This document shows positions 17,612 through 29,028 of a stretch of 64,000 nucleotides of DNA, in pieces. Location of the stretch: the NCBI GenBank assembly GCA_037039685.1, contig JAWNGF010000011.1, forward strand, positions 1,426,001-1,490,000. The letters are read 5' to 3'. Origin of the DNA: Ceratobasidium sp. AG-K (taxonomy: Eukaryota > Basidiomycota > Agaricomycetes > Cantharellales > Ceratobasidiaceae). A model generated the notes under the pieces. It saw only the letters and a program-made list of their open reading frames with translations, searched no databases and had not been told where the DNA came from. The position numbers and the translations under genes were made by a program. Position 1 is the stretch's first letter, and every line of letters starts with the position of its first letter.

Positions 17612-19523
17612 CTAGAAGTAATCGCTCGGCCTGCGCAAACTAGCTTTAGTTTGTGATATCCATTTGGCTTGTTTGGCGCGACGCGAGACTGGCCGATGTA
17701 CCCAATCAGATAAAGCACCTTGCTGAGGGTATTCTTTGAAGTCTTCCGGGCAATTTTTGCCGATTTCGATCTCTGGGCTTTCGCACGAAGTACGCACATA
17801 GAGTAACTGTAGGTCGTGGTGGAAAAGTTGGATGCCCTTCAGCCCCGGGATTCGCCGTCCCAAGTCGATTATGGCCTGCTCTTTGTCGTCAAATAGATTG
17901 ATATATGCCGCTGCGATACTGTCGCCTACTATCTCCAGGTTTGGGAGCATGTCTAGCCAAGAGATTATAACATCCGGCTGGATATAAGGTAGTCAGCTTT
18001 CTACACGCTCCTCGCTTCTTTCAGTGACGTACTTCCGCATCCTCATTTTCATCTTCATCTGAAACTCCCAAGGCAGCCCATTCACCATTGCTCATACTTG
18101 TTTGGTCTCGAAAAAGATCCAGATTCCTAATATCTGGCGCAAACTGGGCGAGTTTTACGAATGTATCAAGGTTTAGTTGTGGTACCCCCAAGTTGAGCTC
18201 GGTGACCTGACCACGGGGCGCGTTTTCGAAGCACTCTAGGATTCGCTCGCCGCAAGTGATTTCAGCGTCTGGCCACAAGTCATCCTCATACGATGCAATC
18301 GAGTTGTCGATTACGGTTCGGACCGACATACATGCCGCATGACTCTCGAGTATACAAGCTAGGAAGCATTCGGGAGCCACCAGCTTCTTGAGACGAGGAA
18401 GCGCCTCGGGGTAGGGAGCGAGTGAGAACGGATAGCACGGCCTGGTCGTAATGGAGGCACTTTCTGCCTCGCGCAGGGTGAGCTCTTCGAGTCTGGAGTG
18501 AGCGACAAGGAAATCCGCGAATAATTCTACGCCCCCGACCCTCTCCCAGAAGATGCGTTGCGAGATCTCGAGATCCAAACTTCGAAGATTTGGCCATACA
18601 AAAAGTCGAAGATTCTCCCCGGACCGCACGGGGGAGCAAGCAATAAGCTCAGACATATACCACTCCGACGTCTTGACGTCTGTGTCTTGGGTGTCGTACG
18701 ATATCCGCTCTAGTTCTGGGCTACTTCGTATCATATCGAACATCTCGCTAGGTATGCCCCAGTCGATGTCTGGCCAATTGAACACTACTTCAACACTCTT
18801 GAGGCCGGTGAAACAAAAGGCCTATCCGGAAGTAGTGGTTAATATAGGCACGCGCACAACAGCAGAGTTTAGTTACATGCTTGCAGTATGCTAACCGAAC
18901 CGTGTCAGCTCGTGTCCTGGGTGCGGTTGGGTATGCTTACACGTTGAGAGTTCATCATAGCCTTGTGAGTCAACTCCATAAACTATAGAGCGTATGATAC
19001 TAGCTTGCTGCAGCTGGGCAACCAAGTAATAATCGCCAGGAAATCGACCGTACCATTCCAGTCTTTCCAGTGAGGCCAGATACGGAAGCGTATCCTGAAT
19101 AGCCCTAGACATGTCTTGGGGTGATTGATAGATGCCCAGGTTTCTTAATGCTTCTTTCTCCATTCCGAGTGTTTTGTAGCTGTCCGGGAACCCTAGGAGC
19201 TGTTTCTCGGGATCTGTGGCATCACACCATGTTTCTCCTAAAAGCACTATCGTTCGGGCGTACTTCACAATAGACGAGGGTCTGGCGCCGCCGGTTCTTC
19301 GCGCGGTAGGTGAGGGGTGCGTAAGACTACATAAATCCAAGATTCCACGCAAGCTCGAGATGGAAATTGTGGCGAGTAATAATGAAGCGGATACTTCATG
19401 CCAATGTTGGTCAACCAGGGTGAGTGGTTCCAAGTCTCGAGTCGATTCTGCTCCAATCGATTTGAAGATAGTAAGTAAAATTTCGTTGGGTAATTTTGGC
19501 AAGGTGCGAGGTAGATGTTTCAT
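17612..19523 (-). CDS. F-box protein with leucine-rich-repeat-like tail, four exons including a 14-nt microexon
   Basis: Exons 19523-18941, 18890-18877, 18821-18033 and 17977-17612 sum to 1752 nt (583 residues) with all phases consistent and GT..AG introns of 50, 55 and 55 bp. The start has an F-box (LPKLPNEILLTIFKSI, then LTLVDQHWHEVSASLL), which would bind Skp1 of an SCF ubiquitin ligase. The rest is LRR-like (SLERLEWYGRF, LRSLDLEIS, RLEELTLREAE, VTELNLGVPQL), the probable substrate-binding part. The 14-nt exon (CATACTGCAAG and three more bases) is required to link exon 1 to exon 3 in frame. Substrate unknown. Confidence 0.82.
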
Positions 19524-19848
19524 GAGGGCTGACGAGGGCAGAAAACGGGTTGGCCTACAATCGTCGAAACTATTTCAACGGGGGCGGAAAGTGATATTGA
19601 AGGCGACGGACGGTTTGGTGTATTGGTGGTCCTAGGATTCGGTGGTGGTTGAATTTTCGGGGGGGTGTTCAGACATGGCAACCGCGCCTCCAATACCGTG
19701 ACCGTGATTGCGCGTGTGTGCATATACACTAAACTAGGCTAGGCTCAGCGCCACCTCCGGCTCGGATCGAAACCTCCTTCTAAATATGCACACTGTTCCC
19801 ATTCCCCACCATTGTCGCAATCAATAATGTATTTCATCAAGCATACAA
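19524..19848. other. Intergenic stretch between CSN2 and F-box genes
   Basis: About 325 bp, tail of CSN2 to head of the F-box gene, both minus strand. It must contain the F-box promoter. Nothing specific recognised. Confidence 0.4.
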
Positions 19849-21711
19849 TCACATCATCAATGCACCCATTCGTTCGAATTCACCCCGTGCGTCTCCACCA
19901 GACCCGCCGACTTTGCCAGCGATCGCGACATTCAAATTCTCGAGCGCGCCGGTCCACTTGTCTAGCGCTGCATACCGACGACGAGCAAGTGGTTGGCTAC
20001 ACCGAGCCAGTGAGCACGGGTTATATTCAAGTGTTCAAGGAGACTTACGACTTGGTGATCTCTAGTCGCTGTGCAACTTGGTCAATCTTTCCGTCTACTT
20101 TGCCTTCGAGGATAAGCCCAATGAGGAGTTCTTCAACTTCGTGCTTGTCAACGTTCAGTTGCTGCCCAAATCTCAGCGACAAGATGCGTGCAAGGTTGTT
20201 TTACATACCTTGGCCAGGAACCCTAGTTCAAGTCTGGTATATGGTTTGATCAGGTCGATGAGATACGAGGTCCGTAGACTACGCAGGAGGTCGCCTATGT
20301 AAGATGCAATGAATGGGTCGTCCATGATTGTGTCTCGGTGGTCTGGGGAAATATGAGTTGCTTGAGCGGCTGACGTAAGTAGACTCGGAAAGGTGACTCA
20401 CCTCGCAAGATACGTTCCGCCTCATGCACTTCTCTCCGCTGATATGCGCCCACAAGGTCCGTCATGGCCACAATCTGCGAGTCGGTCTTGTATCTAGACG
20501 CATATATGCACTCGGCTAAGCACCAAAGCCAAACGATATGGAACGCACGGTTTGGCTTCTTGGCTATCAAACGGATTGATGCCTGATCCCATCAGCAAGT
20601 TCGCGAGAACGAGGTACTTGAGAACTTGGATACGCTGTGGAGCGCCGGATTCATCGTAGTTTCGGAACGACTCGAAGAAATCCGTTGATGCGCGTGCCCA
20701 TTGTTCTGCACCTTATTAATATCATGTTCCAAATAGGTCATGAATAGCACTCACTCTCGCCCATCCACATCTTGCCGCCACACTCTTTGATGACACCCAT
20801 AATCCTAGGATGCGGAATCGCACTCCTCACATCCGACGCCTTGTTGTATATTTCCTTGAGCTTCTTCCAGTTCTTGGTCTCGTTATACATCTGGATCTCG
20901 AGCGCGTAGATTTCGAGCAGGAGCGTGCCACGGGACTGGTCCGCCGTGTCGTCGGCGGTGGTAGTCGCAGACGACGACGCCGACCGATGCAGGTCTGAAA
21001 CCACATGCGCCAGACGGGTGTATTCTTTCCGATCGAGCCACAGTTTGGCGAGTTTGAGGTTGATTTTTGTCGATAGTCGCTATATCGCGGTCAGATGCGC
21101 GTCCAACGACTAGACACGACATACCTCGTTCTTGGTCTCGATCAACACGCTCTTGGTCACCTCGTAAAACTTTTCCAAAATCTCGACGGGGACGTTCTCC
21201 ACTCCGGCTGCCTTCTTTTGGCCTTTCTTGAGTGGTTTCTGCCCACCGACGTAATCGAGGATGCCGTTGATGGTCTTTTCGCTATAGTTCCGCGTGACGG
21301 CCGAGCGGGTGTAGCCGAGAAGCTCGATGTAGGTCTTGAGCGCGTCGTCGGGCTTGCCGAGGATCTGGAAGGAGATCTTGGTGTGCTGCTTGAGGGCTTT
21401 GAATCCCCAGTCGGTGTAGTCCTTCTTGTCCTTTTCGGTATCGATGATTTTACGGAACGCTTTCAGTGCATCTTGGGGGCTGTCTTCCTTTAGGGCTGGG
21501 ATGGGTTAGTATGAGTACAGGTAATTACGACTCGCGCACATTTGGCGGTGTAATACTGATTCTCGACGTCGGCATCTCCCGCCTGGTTGTCGGACCCGTC
21601 GTCGGAATAGTCAAATCCGTAGTCGTCGTCATCACCGCCCTCGAGATAGTCCATATCTACTCGAATTAGTTATATTCATTGCTCGGTTGTTGGCGTACCA
21701 TCGTCGTCCAT
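19849..21711 (-). CDS. CSN2: COP9 signalosome subunit 2 (PCI-domain protein)
   Basis: CSN2 is a scaffold subunit of the COP9 signalosome, which removes NEDD8/Rub1 from cullins. Nine exons can be followed from ATG 21711-21709 to TGA 19851-19849. Exon 1 is only 13 nt (MDDD). Recognisable stretches: an acidic N-terminus followed by [64 protein letters not shown], then the PCI region ([28 protein letters not shown]). All introns are short and GT..AG. The Ala/Thr-rich insert after DLHRS is a species-specific loop. It acts with the SCF complexes that the neighbouring F-box protein would join, but proximity may be chance. Confidence 0.93.
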
Positions 21712-21794
21712 GGTGCTGGTGGTGGGGTTGTGCGGGTGGCGGAATAAGCGCCAGGGTGGTGATTACCTCATCTGTTCACCTGCATCTGTCAACG
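21712..21794. promoter_or_regulatory. Divergent promoter shared by CSN2 and the Raptor gene (83 bp between start codons)
   Basis: Only 83 bp separate the two ATGs on opposite strands, so 5' UTRs and core promoters must overlap or share elements. The minus-strand intron 1 starts 13 nt inside CSN2, and the plus-strand frame stays open through the whole interval. No TATA box is seen. Confidence 0.6.
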
Positions 21795-24700
21795 ATGGCC
21801 CGGGGGTCATGGCAGCAGGCACTGACGCCTCCGTCGCCGAGCGAGTCGTCCAGATCGTACAGCGACGACGAAACCAAGGCCGGCGACGACTCGGACACGG
21901 AAGAGACTGCGCCCCAGAAACTATTCAGCGAAAAACGCCATTTTAGCTGTGGAAATCCCCGGGCGGTGGTTGGTGGAGTCCCGCAGTGGCGGCTCAAGGA
22001 CAAGCTCCGGACGGCGAGGGCGGCGCTTGTGGTGTGTCTGAACATTGGGGTCGATCCGCCCGATGTGGTCAAGACGCAGCCGTGTGCGACACTCGAGTGC
22101 TGGGTCGATCCGTTCAGTATGCCCAGCAACAAGGCCCTCGAGGCTATTGGCCGCAACTTGCAACACCAGTTCGAGAATCTTAATCCCAGGATGAACTACA
22201 AGCCCTATCTCGATCCTTCCGTTGAAGATACACGCAAGTGGTGCATTGGCCTGCGCAAGATGGTCGGCAGAGAGTGTGCACTCTTTTACTACAACGGCCA
22301 CGGCGTCCCCAAGCCTACACGTAGCGGAGAAATATGGGTATTCAATCGTGGGTACAGCCAGTACATTCCTGTTTCTATCCAGGACCTCCAGTCGTGGCTC
22401 GGCTCGCCCTGCGTGTTCGTATGGGACTGCTCTGCCGCTGGGAACATCGTCTCAAATTTCCTCAAGTTTGCCGAGCAAAAGGACCAGCAGGCGCGCATGG
22501 ACCAGGCCCACCCAGACCCAAACGTGTCTCGTCCATTTATGGACTGCATCCAGCTCGCTGCTTGCGCCGCCGACGAAGTCCTCCCCATGACCCCCGAGCT
22601 CCCGGCAGATGTATTCACGGCCTGTCTCACGTCCCCCATCGAAATGGCCCTGCGCTTCTTTGCCCTGCGCAATCCCCTCCCTTCGACGCCCACCCGCAAC
22701 GGCGTTCCTCACCTCGACAATGTCATGCAACTCCCAGGTGACCTCAAGGACCGTCGCACACCCCTCGGCGAGCTCAACTGGATCTTTACCGCCGTCACAG
22801 ACACCATCGCATGGACCACGTTTCCCCGCGACATTTTCCGCCGCCTCTTCCGCCAGGACCTCATGGTCGCTGCCCTCTTTCGCAACTTTTTGCTCGCCGA
22901 ACGCATCATGCGAAACTACCACTGCTGCACACCCCAGTCGTACCCTCCCCTTCCTCCGTCGCACAACCACCCACTTTGGAACTCGTGGGACCTCGCCGTC
23001 GACTCGTGCTTGGCCCAGTTGCCTCAGCTACGCGCGCTCGAAGAGCAACGTCTGGCCGCCCAACAAGAGGCCATCAACGGTGGCGGATCCCAAATGTCCG
23101 AGCCAGGGCCATACCAATACGTTCCCAGCTCATTTTTCGGAGACCATCTCACCGCGTTCCAAGTGTGGCTCACTCGTGGCGCCGCACTCTCCAAATCCGG
23201 AATAGCAGGCGACAAGATCCAGCCAATTTATTATAACATGGCTGATAGCAGCGACGAATCGGACGTGACTGGACGTGCACGCGCCGCCAATGAAGACGGC
23301 TTTCGCCCGCGTCGAGGCATCCTCGTCCCGCGCCGTCCACCGGACCAACTCCCCATTATCCTCCAAGTCTTGCTCTCCCAAACGCACCGCCTCCGCGCGC
23401 TTATCCTCCTTTCCCAATTCATGGACCTCGGGCCATGGGCCGTCCACCTAGCACTCGCGATCGGTATATTCCCCTATGTCCAAAAACTGCTCCAGTCGCC
23501 TGCCCAAGAGCTCAAACCCGTGCTTGTGTTCGTCTGGGCGCGGTTGCTCGCTGTCGATCGGTCGTGTCGCGAAGACTTGTTGAGAGACGAAGGGTACATG
23601 TATTTCGTCAATATCCTCTCTCCCCACACGGGCGTTTATATCCCCAACTCAGCCGAACATCGCGCGATGTGTGCGTTTATCCTATCGATCGTCGCACGCG
23701 ACCACCCAGAAGGCCAGATGCAGTGTCTCCGCCAATCTGTATTCCACATGTGTCTCATCCGACTCGACGATCCCGACTATCTCTTGCGTCAGTGGTCGGC
23801 GTTGTGTATCGCTCAACTGTGGGACGGCAACGATGACGCGAAAAAGTATGGGATCGACCAGGGCGCGCAGGACAAGTTGAGCGTCATGATGTCGGACCAC
23901 TCGCCCAACGTACGTGCCGCGGCGCTTTATGCTTTGTCTATCTTCCTCGGCGCGTCGGGATCGGCCATCGAAGGACGAAACGGGGGCGGGGGAACGGGTT
24001 GTCGCATTCCGCTGCAGGACAGAGACCAGGTCCGACTCGAGGTGGCGATCTCGACGGGGGCGACGTTGGCGGGCAAAGAAGACGCCAGCCCGATGGTCCG
24101 CAAGGAACTCGTCGTGCTGCTTAGTTGTCTCGTCAACGAGTGGCGCGGGTGGTTTGTCGTGACCGCGTGGGTGTATTGGGAAGACCACGGTGGGCTCTCG
24201 CCGCTCGCCAACCCTTCGTTGCGCGAGCAACGTGCGTCCGAGGGATCGCTACGGGCAGCACATGCGCAACGCGAGTGGGTGGATCGGTGCGCGAGTGATC
24301 CGAGACACAAGGAAGAACTCCGAGTGGTGCTGAGCTCGTTCTTTACGATTTATTGCTCGCTCCTCGAGTTGAGCGTGGACCCGTACCCCGAGGTGGCGAC
24401 GCTCGCCCAAACGGTCGTGGATTACATCATGGCGCTACTCCTTGAGTCTCCATTCGCACGGCTTCCGACGAGCGAATTCCCCAAGGCCGTTCCACCCCGA
24501 CAGACGCACTATCCTCACCAAGGCCCGTACGACGAGAAACACCCACACAGTGGCAAGGGTAGCCAAATCGACCGAGTCACGAATACCCTCCGTCGTACGA
24601 CTTCGTTTGCAGCGACGCTCAAGAACATTGCCACGGGTTACGCATTCCCCGCCCTCGAATCCCCTGGTGCAGGTCCTTCCTCGGCCGTCTCATCCGAACA

Positions 24701-26846
24701 CGATGCCCACCAACCTAAAGAAGTACCCAAACCGCACATGACCTCGGCCCAATACATTTCTCCCTACACCTCGACCGAAAAAGACAAGCTCGAACAAGCA
24801 AGGACCGAGCCTCCGACTCCGGCACCGTCCTCGCCTCGTACTCCACGCTCGAGCAAGAGTTTGTCATCGTCTCCCGTTCGGGACGCTCCGAAGTCCAAGT
24901 TTACGACTGATCCGAGGTCGTATCACTCGCATGGATATGGACTTAGCGCGGCGGACGTTATCGAAGCTCTAGTGGAGGAAGACATGGAGCGCCTCCGGGC
25001 TCGACGGACGCGGCATCATAATCCTGCGTATCCCGCTCCAGGCAGCAGCGACGGCACCGAGAGTTCCATGACGGGTACCGGGACGGGGAGCAGCGTCTTG
25101 AGTGGGTTGTGCACTGGTGAAGGGTTGGCGAGTGTCTTGCCTCTCAAGAGCAAGTACTTTGATTGGAGTTGCGAGTATTTCTTGGAGCCGCAGATGAGGG
25201 TGAGTCTCTCTTTGTGTATATGGACGCAGCTGATGCTTTGGTTAGCAATCTGAGGAAGAGGAGCCGGGTAGCGTGACGTACAATGAACTTACGTGGCGCA
25301 GGCAGCGGAATGAAAAGATTCTGTATGCGACGGATCATCAGGCTACTGTAGCACGTACGTACATTATTGCTTACTTTCGACAATTTATTAACAGGACTGT
25401 AGCTCATTGTCCGTGGGATCGACCGGTCTCGCACTTTACGGTCGATGGACCGCCGGTACGGATGAAGATGCACCAGTTTGATCCGCATATAGCTGTGATT
25501 GACGATGCGACGAGTTTGAGGTGGGTCGTCTTGCTCGTATCCGTTCAATGGGTTGATGATGTGGGTGCAGCGTATGGGACTGGACGAAGAAAAAGAAAGT
25601 CGTGACGTTCAACAACGGCAATCCCCCTGGAAGTGCGATCACTGGCGTGCACTTTGTGAATGAGGATGCACAGACGATGATCCTTACTGCTTCCGGTACG
25701 CACCACTCGTATTCACTCTCAGACGAAACTTATTGGGTCCACAGCCGAGGGAACGATCCGAATATTCCGCAATTATGACACCCAGCGATCACACGACCCG
25801 ATGGAAATGGTTACTTCCTTCCGCGCATTGAACCATACGATCCCGCTTCAGAAGGGTTCTGGACTGGTGTGCGACTGGCAGCAAGAGAGTGGACTTCTTG
25901 TGTGTGGTGGCGATTCGAGGGTGGTCAGAGTGTGGGATGGGTTCCAGGAGTTGTGCCTGGCTGTGAGTTTGCACCACCAGCGCCTAATTCTCAACTGGTT
26001 TTATTCGGTACTAACGCGATAATGGCGTTTCCAGGAGGTATTCACCCAAATGGACACCTGCGTCACCTCGATCGCGTTCGACCCCGATGGCCCGAACGCG
26101 TTTTTGGCGAGCTCGGCAGACGGCCGGTTGTGCTTGTATGATCGCCGAATCGGAGGCCACGCGTCACTGGTCAGGAACTGGCACCGCCACCAGGGCTGGA
26201 TCGAGAGCGTACGCTGGCAAAAGGGCGGAAGCAAGTCGATCATGACTGCCAGGTGAGTCCTTCTGCACCAATCCAAGGAGAGGCACTCACAGTGATTACA
26301 GTGTGGATGGAGAAGTCCGGCTGTGGGATCTACGAGATCGGGATGGCGTGGGTCTTTCCGGGAAAAAGTGGCAGCCACATGGAAATTCTTTGGCCAACTT
26401 TGCGTTACACCCCAAGGCGGCGGTGTATGCTGCGTGAGTTTGTTTCTTTTGTATTAATCGAGACAATGGTTAACGTGTATCCCACCAGGACTTCGGCTGT
26501 GGTGTCAAATCGTCCCCAAAGCGTGCTCGTACATTCTATTGCGCCAGTCGACAAGCCTTCAGTACTCAGCAAGTTCAATGTCCCTGTCAGCCATACTCAT
26601 AGCCACCACAATTCCCTTCGATCACCATTCTTCGCCGGCCCTTCGAGTCTCGAATTCCACCCGAACGAGATGCTCTACGCCATGGGCGGTCCAGACAGTG
26701 TCGTGCGCATATATGGGTGCAAACTCAAGGAAAGCCAGGAGGAAGACGTCCCGCGGGGCCCATACGAGCACGTATCAAGGATGAACGGGCATCACCATGA
26801 AGGGGTACGGATGGCAAGCACGCGCTCGGTCGCGTCGTCGGGTTAA
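21795..26846 (+). CDS. KOG1: Raptor / Kog1 orthologue, TORC1 scaffold
   Basis: Raptor presents substrates to TOR kinase in TORC1. The main exon 21795-25199 (1135 codons) is followed by small exons (25246-25354, 25403 onward, and more) to TAA at 26844-26846. The N-terminal RNC region has the caspase-like signature (ALFYYNGHGVPKPT, VFVWDCSAAG), known to be inactive in Raptor. HEAT repeats follow (DLGPWAVHLALAIGIFPYVQ, FILSIVARDHPEGQ, RQWSALCIAQLW, SPNVRAAALYAL), then a Ser/Pro-rich linker and a C-terminal WD40 propeller (VCGGDSRVVRVWD, LASSADGRLCLYDRR, VDGEVRLWDLRD). I chose ATG 21795 (MARGSWQQA) over the upstream in-frame ATG at 21687, which lies inside CSN2. Confidence 0.93.
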
Positions 26847-29028
26847 GGACGATTTCTAGCCGGTTTTAATCGTGTCGTCTGTTTTATGTGACTTTTATTA
26901 ATTTGTTAGTGCTTTGGTGGATAGAAATGTATCTTGGTTGAATCAAGAAGACAGTTTAACTTATGTTCTTATTTGAGATGCTGTGTATTGTGTTTGGACG
27001 GACGGTTTGCCTGTCGCACGACACTCGGAAACTAACCTGGGGAAATCAGGCTTCCAGGATAAGCTTGACCGACCCTGCCCAAGCCAAAAAGCTAGAATGG
27101 GCCCAAAGGCTGGGTCAAATCTCGATATTTTTCGAGCTTTGAGCCCCTCCTCTCCACGTCGAGGGAGATATTAAAGGAGCCGCCACGCTGCCCATATTGA
27201 TTTATGAACGTTCCTTAGCACCCTCGACGAAACGCACATTTCGTTGAATAGTGGCATCGATAAATTATACCCAGCAAATTCCATTTCGCGATATTTCCTT
27301 TATGAGCCGCCACTTCAAAACTAACTTGAGTCACCCAAAGCATCAGCCCCCCCCCCCCGCTCACTCTAGAATGACTTGGCTGACACCTATTGAAACGTAA
27401 GCGCGGCGCAAGTCCCCGGGTAGCTAAGTATGAGGCACATGACATCAGTGCACCGTTAGCTTCTAAGACCATTGCGCACACACTTGTGATCATGTCGCAC
27501 GGGCGAGCGCATTAGTTGCCACCATAGCCTGGCGCGCTGGAAAGGTATCCCTCCAAACGCTATCGTCGTGCGAGATTCGGATCAACAAGCGGTCAGACTA
27601 GGTTCTCGCTGCGAGAATAGGTGGACACACACTCTAAAATACCGACCGACAGTCGCCAGGCAGAGAGTGAGCGTGTTTAATCAAGTGCCATCATACGCGA
27701 CTCACCCACCAACAAGCAGATGATAAAGGGCAACTGGAGGATTAGTGGAGCACCTGAGCCCTGACTCGGAGGCAACCCCGAGGCTGGGCACGAACCGGCC
27801 GCCCCGAAGCTCGACCTGCATTAGGGAAAGTCGCCGGCCATTACAGTGATTACGTCCTTGATAAGATTGTGTCAGACTGGCATGTGGCTAACGGGCCGAT
27901 AAGCGCCCGCCACATCGCTCATGGCATACCATGTTCGTCCATGTCTGATTCAAGGGGCCCATGTCCTCCTGACCACTATCCAAGATTAGTCGGAATCCCT
28001 CAAGGGATTTTTGAGTATCATCAATTGGAATTGATGAGCTGTTCGGTGGTGCGGGTGTGGGGTTCGTGGGTGCACTGGAGACTCGAGCTCAAATGTCGGG
28101 GTAATAACTGGTACGAAAACTTAGGATTCAGGAGACTCCATAATGGAGGTGGTTAGTGACCCACTCGGTCACGGTGATGCAGGTCGACGTCTGGCGGCGC
28201 GGCTCGAATAGAAGGCAAGGAGGTCGTAGATATAGCAGAACTGGCCGAGCATCTGAACGCATACCGGGTCCTCTCCTTGACCCGTTATTGGAGGAATCGA
28301 GCCTCTCGTGAGCTGAGACTAAACTGATCGCTGAAGTTCGCGGTCGAACTCTACGGATGAGTACCCGGTTCGGCGCCGCAGGTTTAGGTCACCGGCAGAC
28401 TCCATCCCCAGACGAGCCAGCGCGGTTGCCAATCAGACGGACGCGTATGGAGGCACCGCAATGATCATGATGGATGTGATTCTTCTGCTCGCTTACAATA
28501 CAGCCTCTGCGTTGTGGTGTTGAATCGGTGAGGAACCGCGCGTCGATCGAGTGTGCGCCAGTCGGGTTCTTGGATTTCCGGCTTCCCGTCGCATCCATTT
28601 GAAATTATAGAAAACACGTGACCACTCTTGTTCTCATTGCTCCCACCACGGGCGATTAATCTCTAGATATACAACGGTTTCAATACAAATGAACATAGCA
28701 AAATACATACTCAACAATTAATTACGGCGCCCCGGCCAGTTTTCACTCCAAATCACCGGCTTTTGTGGAGCGATCGGCCCGACCCGAATCGACTTCCCGA
28801 GATCGACTTCTGGCGCTTGCCCCATCTAGCAATCGACCACGACCGCAAACCAATCGACGAATATTTTGCTGAAATTAACCGGTCTTCTGACCTCACTGTC
28901 CTGAACCATCTTCCCCTTCTGGGTGCTCTATGCGCGGTTCGACAGGGCCGGAAGCCAGGAGAACGATGTATAAATAACACAGAAACCGTGGGTATACGGG
29001 CACGCCCGTTTCTCCCTCTCGAGCAGAC
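26847..29028. other. Gene-poor 2.2-kb stretch
   Basis: No convincing ORF, transposon hallmark or RNA gene. It includes a run of 12 C at 27347-27358. The left ~150 bp is the AT-rich Raptor 3' end. The last ~400 bp should contain the promoter of the secreted-protein gene. Decayed repeat sequence cannot be excluded. Confidence 0.4.

Noticed and set aside
19812..20302. Plus-strand ORFs of 145 and 74 codons
   Set aside because: Antisense to the last exons of CSN2, which read well on the minus strand.
21095..21493. 132-codon plus-strand ORF with hydrophobic stretches
   Set aside because: Antisense to CSN2 exon 3; no independent support.
21687..21794. Upstream in-frame ATG for Raptor at 21687
   Set aside because: It lies within CSN2 intron 1 on the opposite strand, and the added Trp/Cys-rich residues do not look like Raptor. 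The ATG at 21795 fits better.
22289..22970. Minus-strand ORFs of up to 172 codons
   Set aside because: Shadows inside the Raptor main exon, driven by high GC content.
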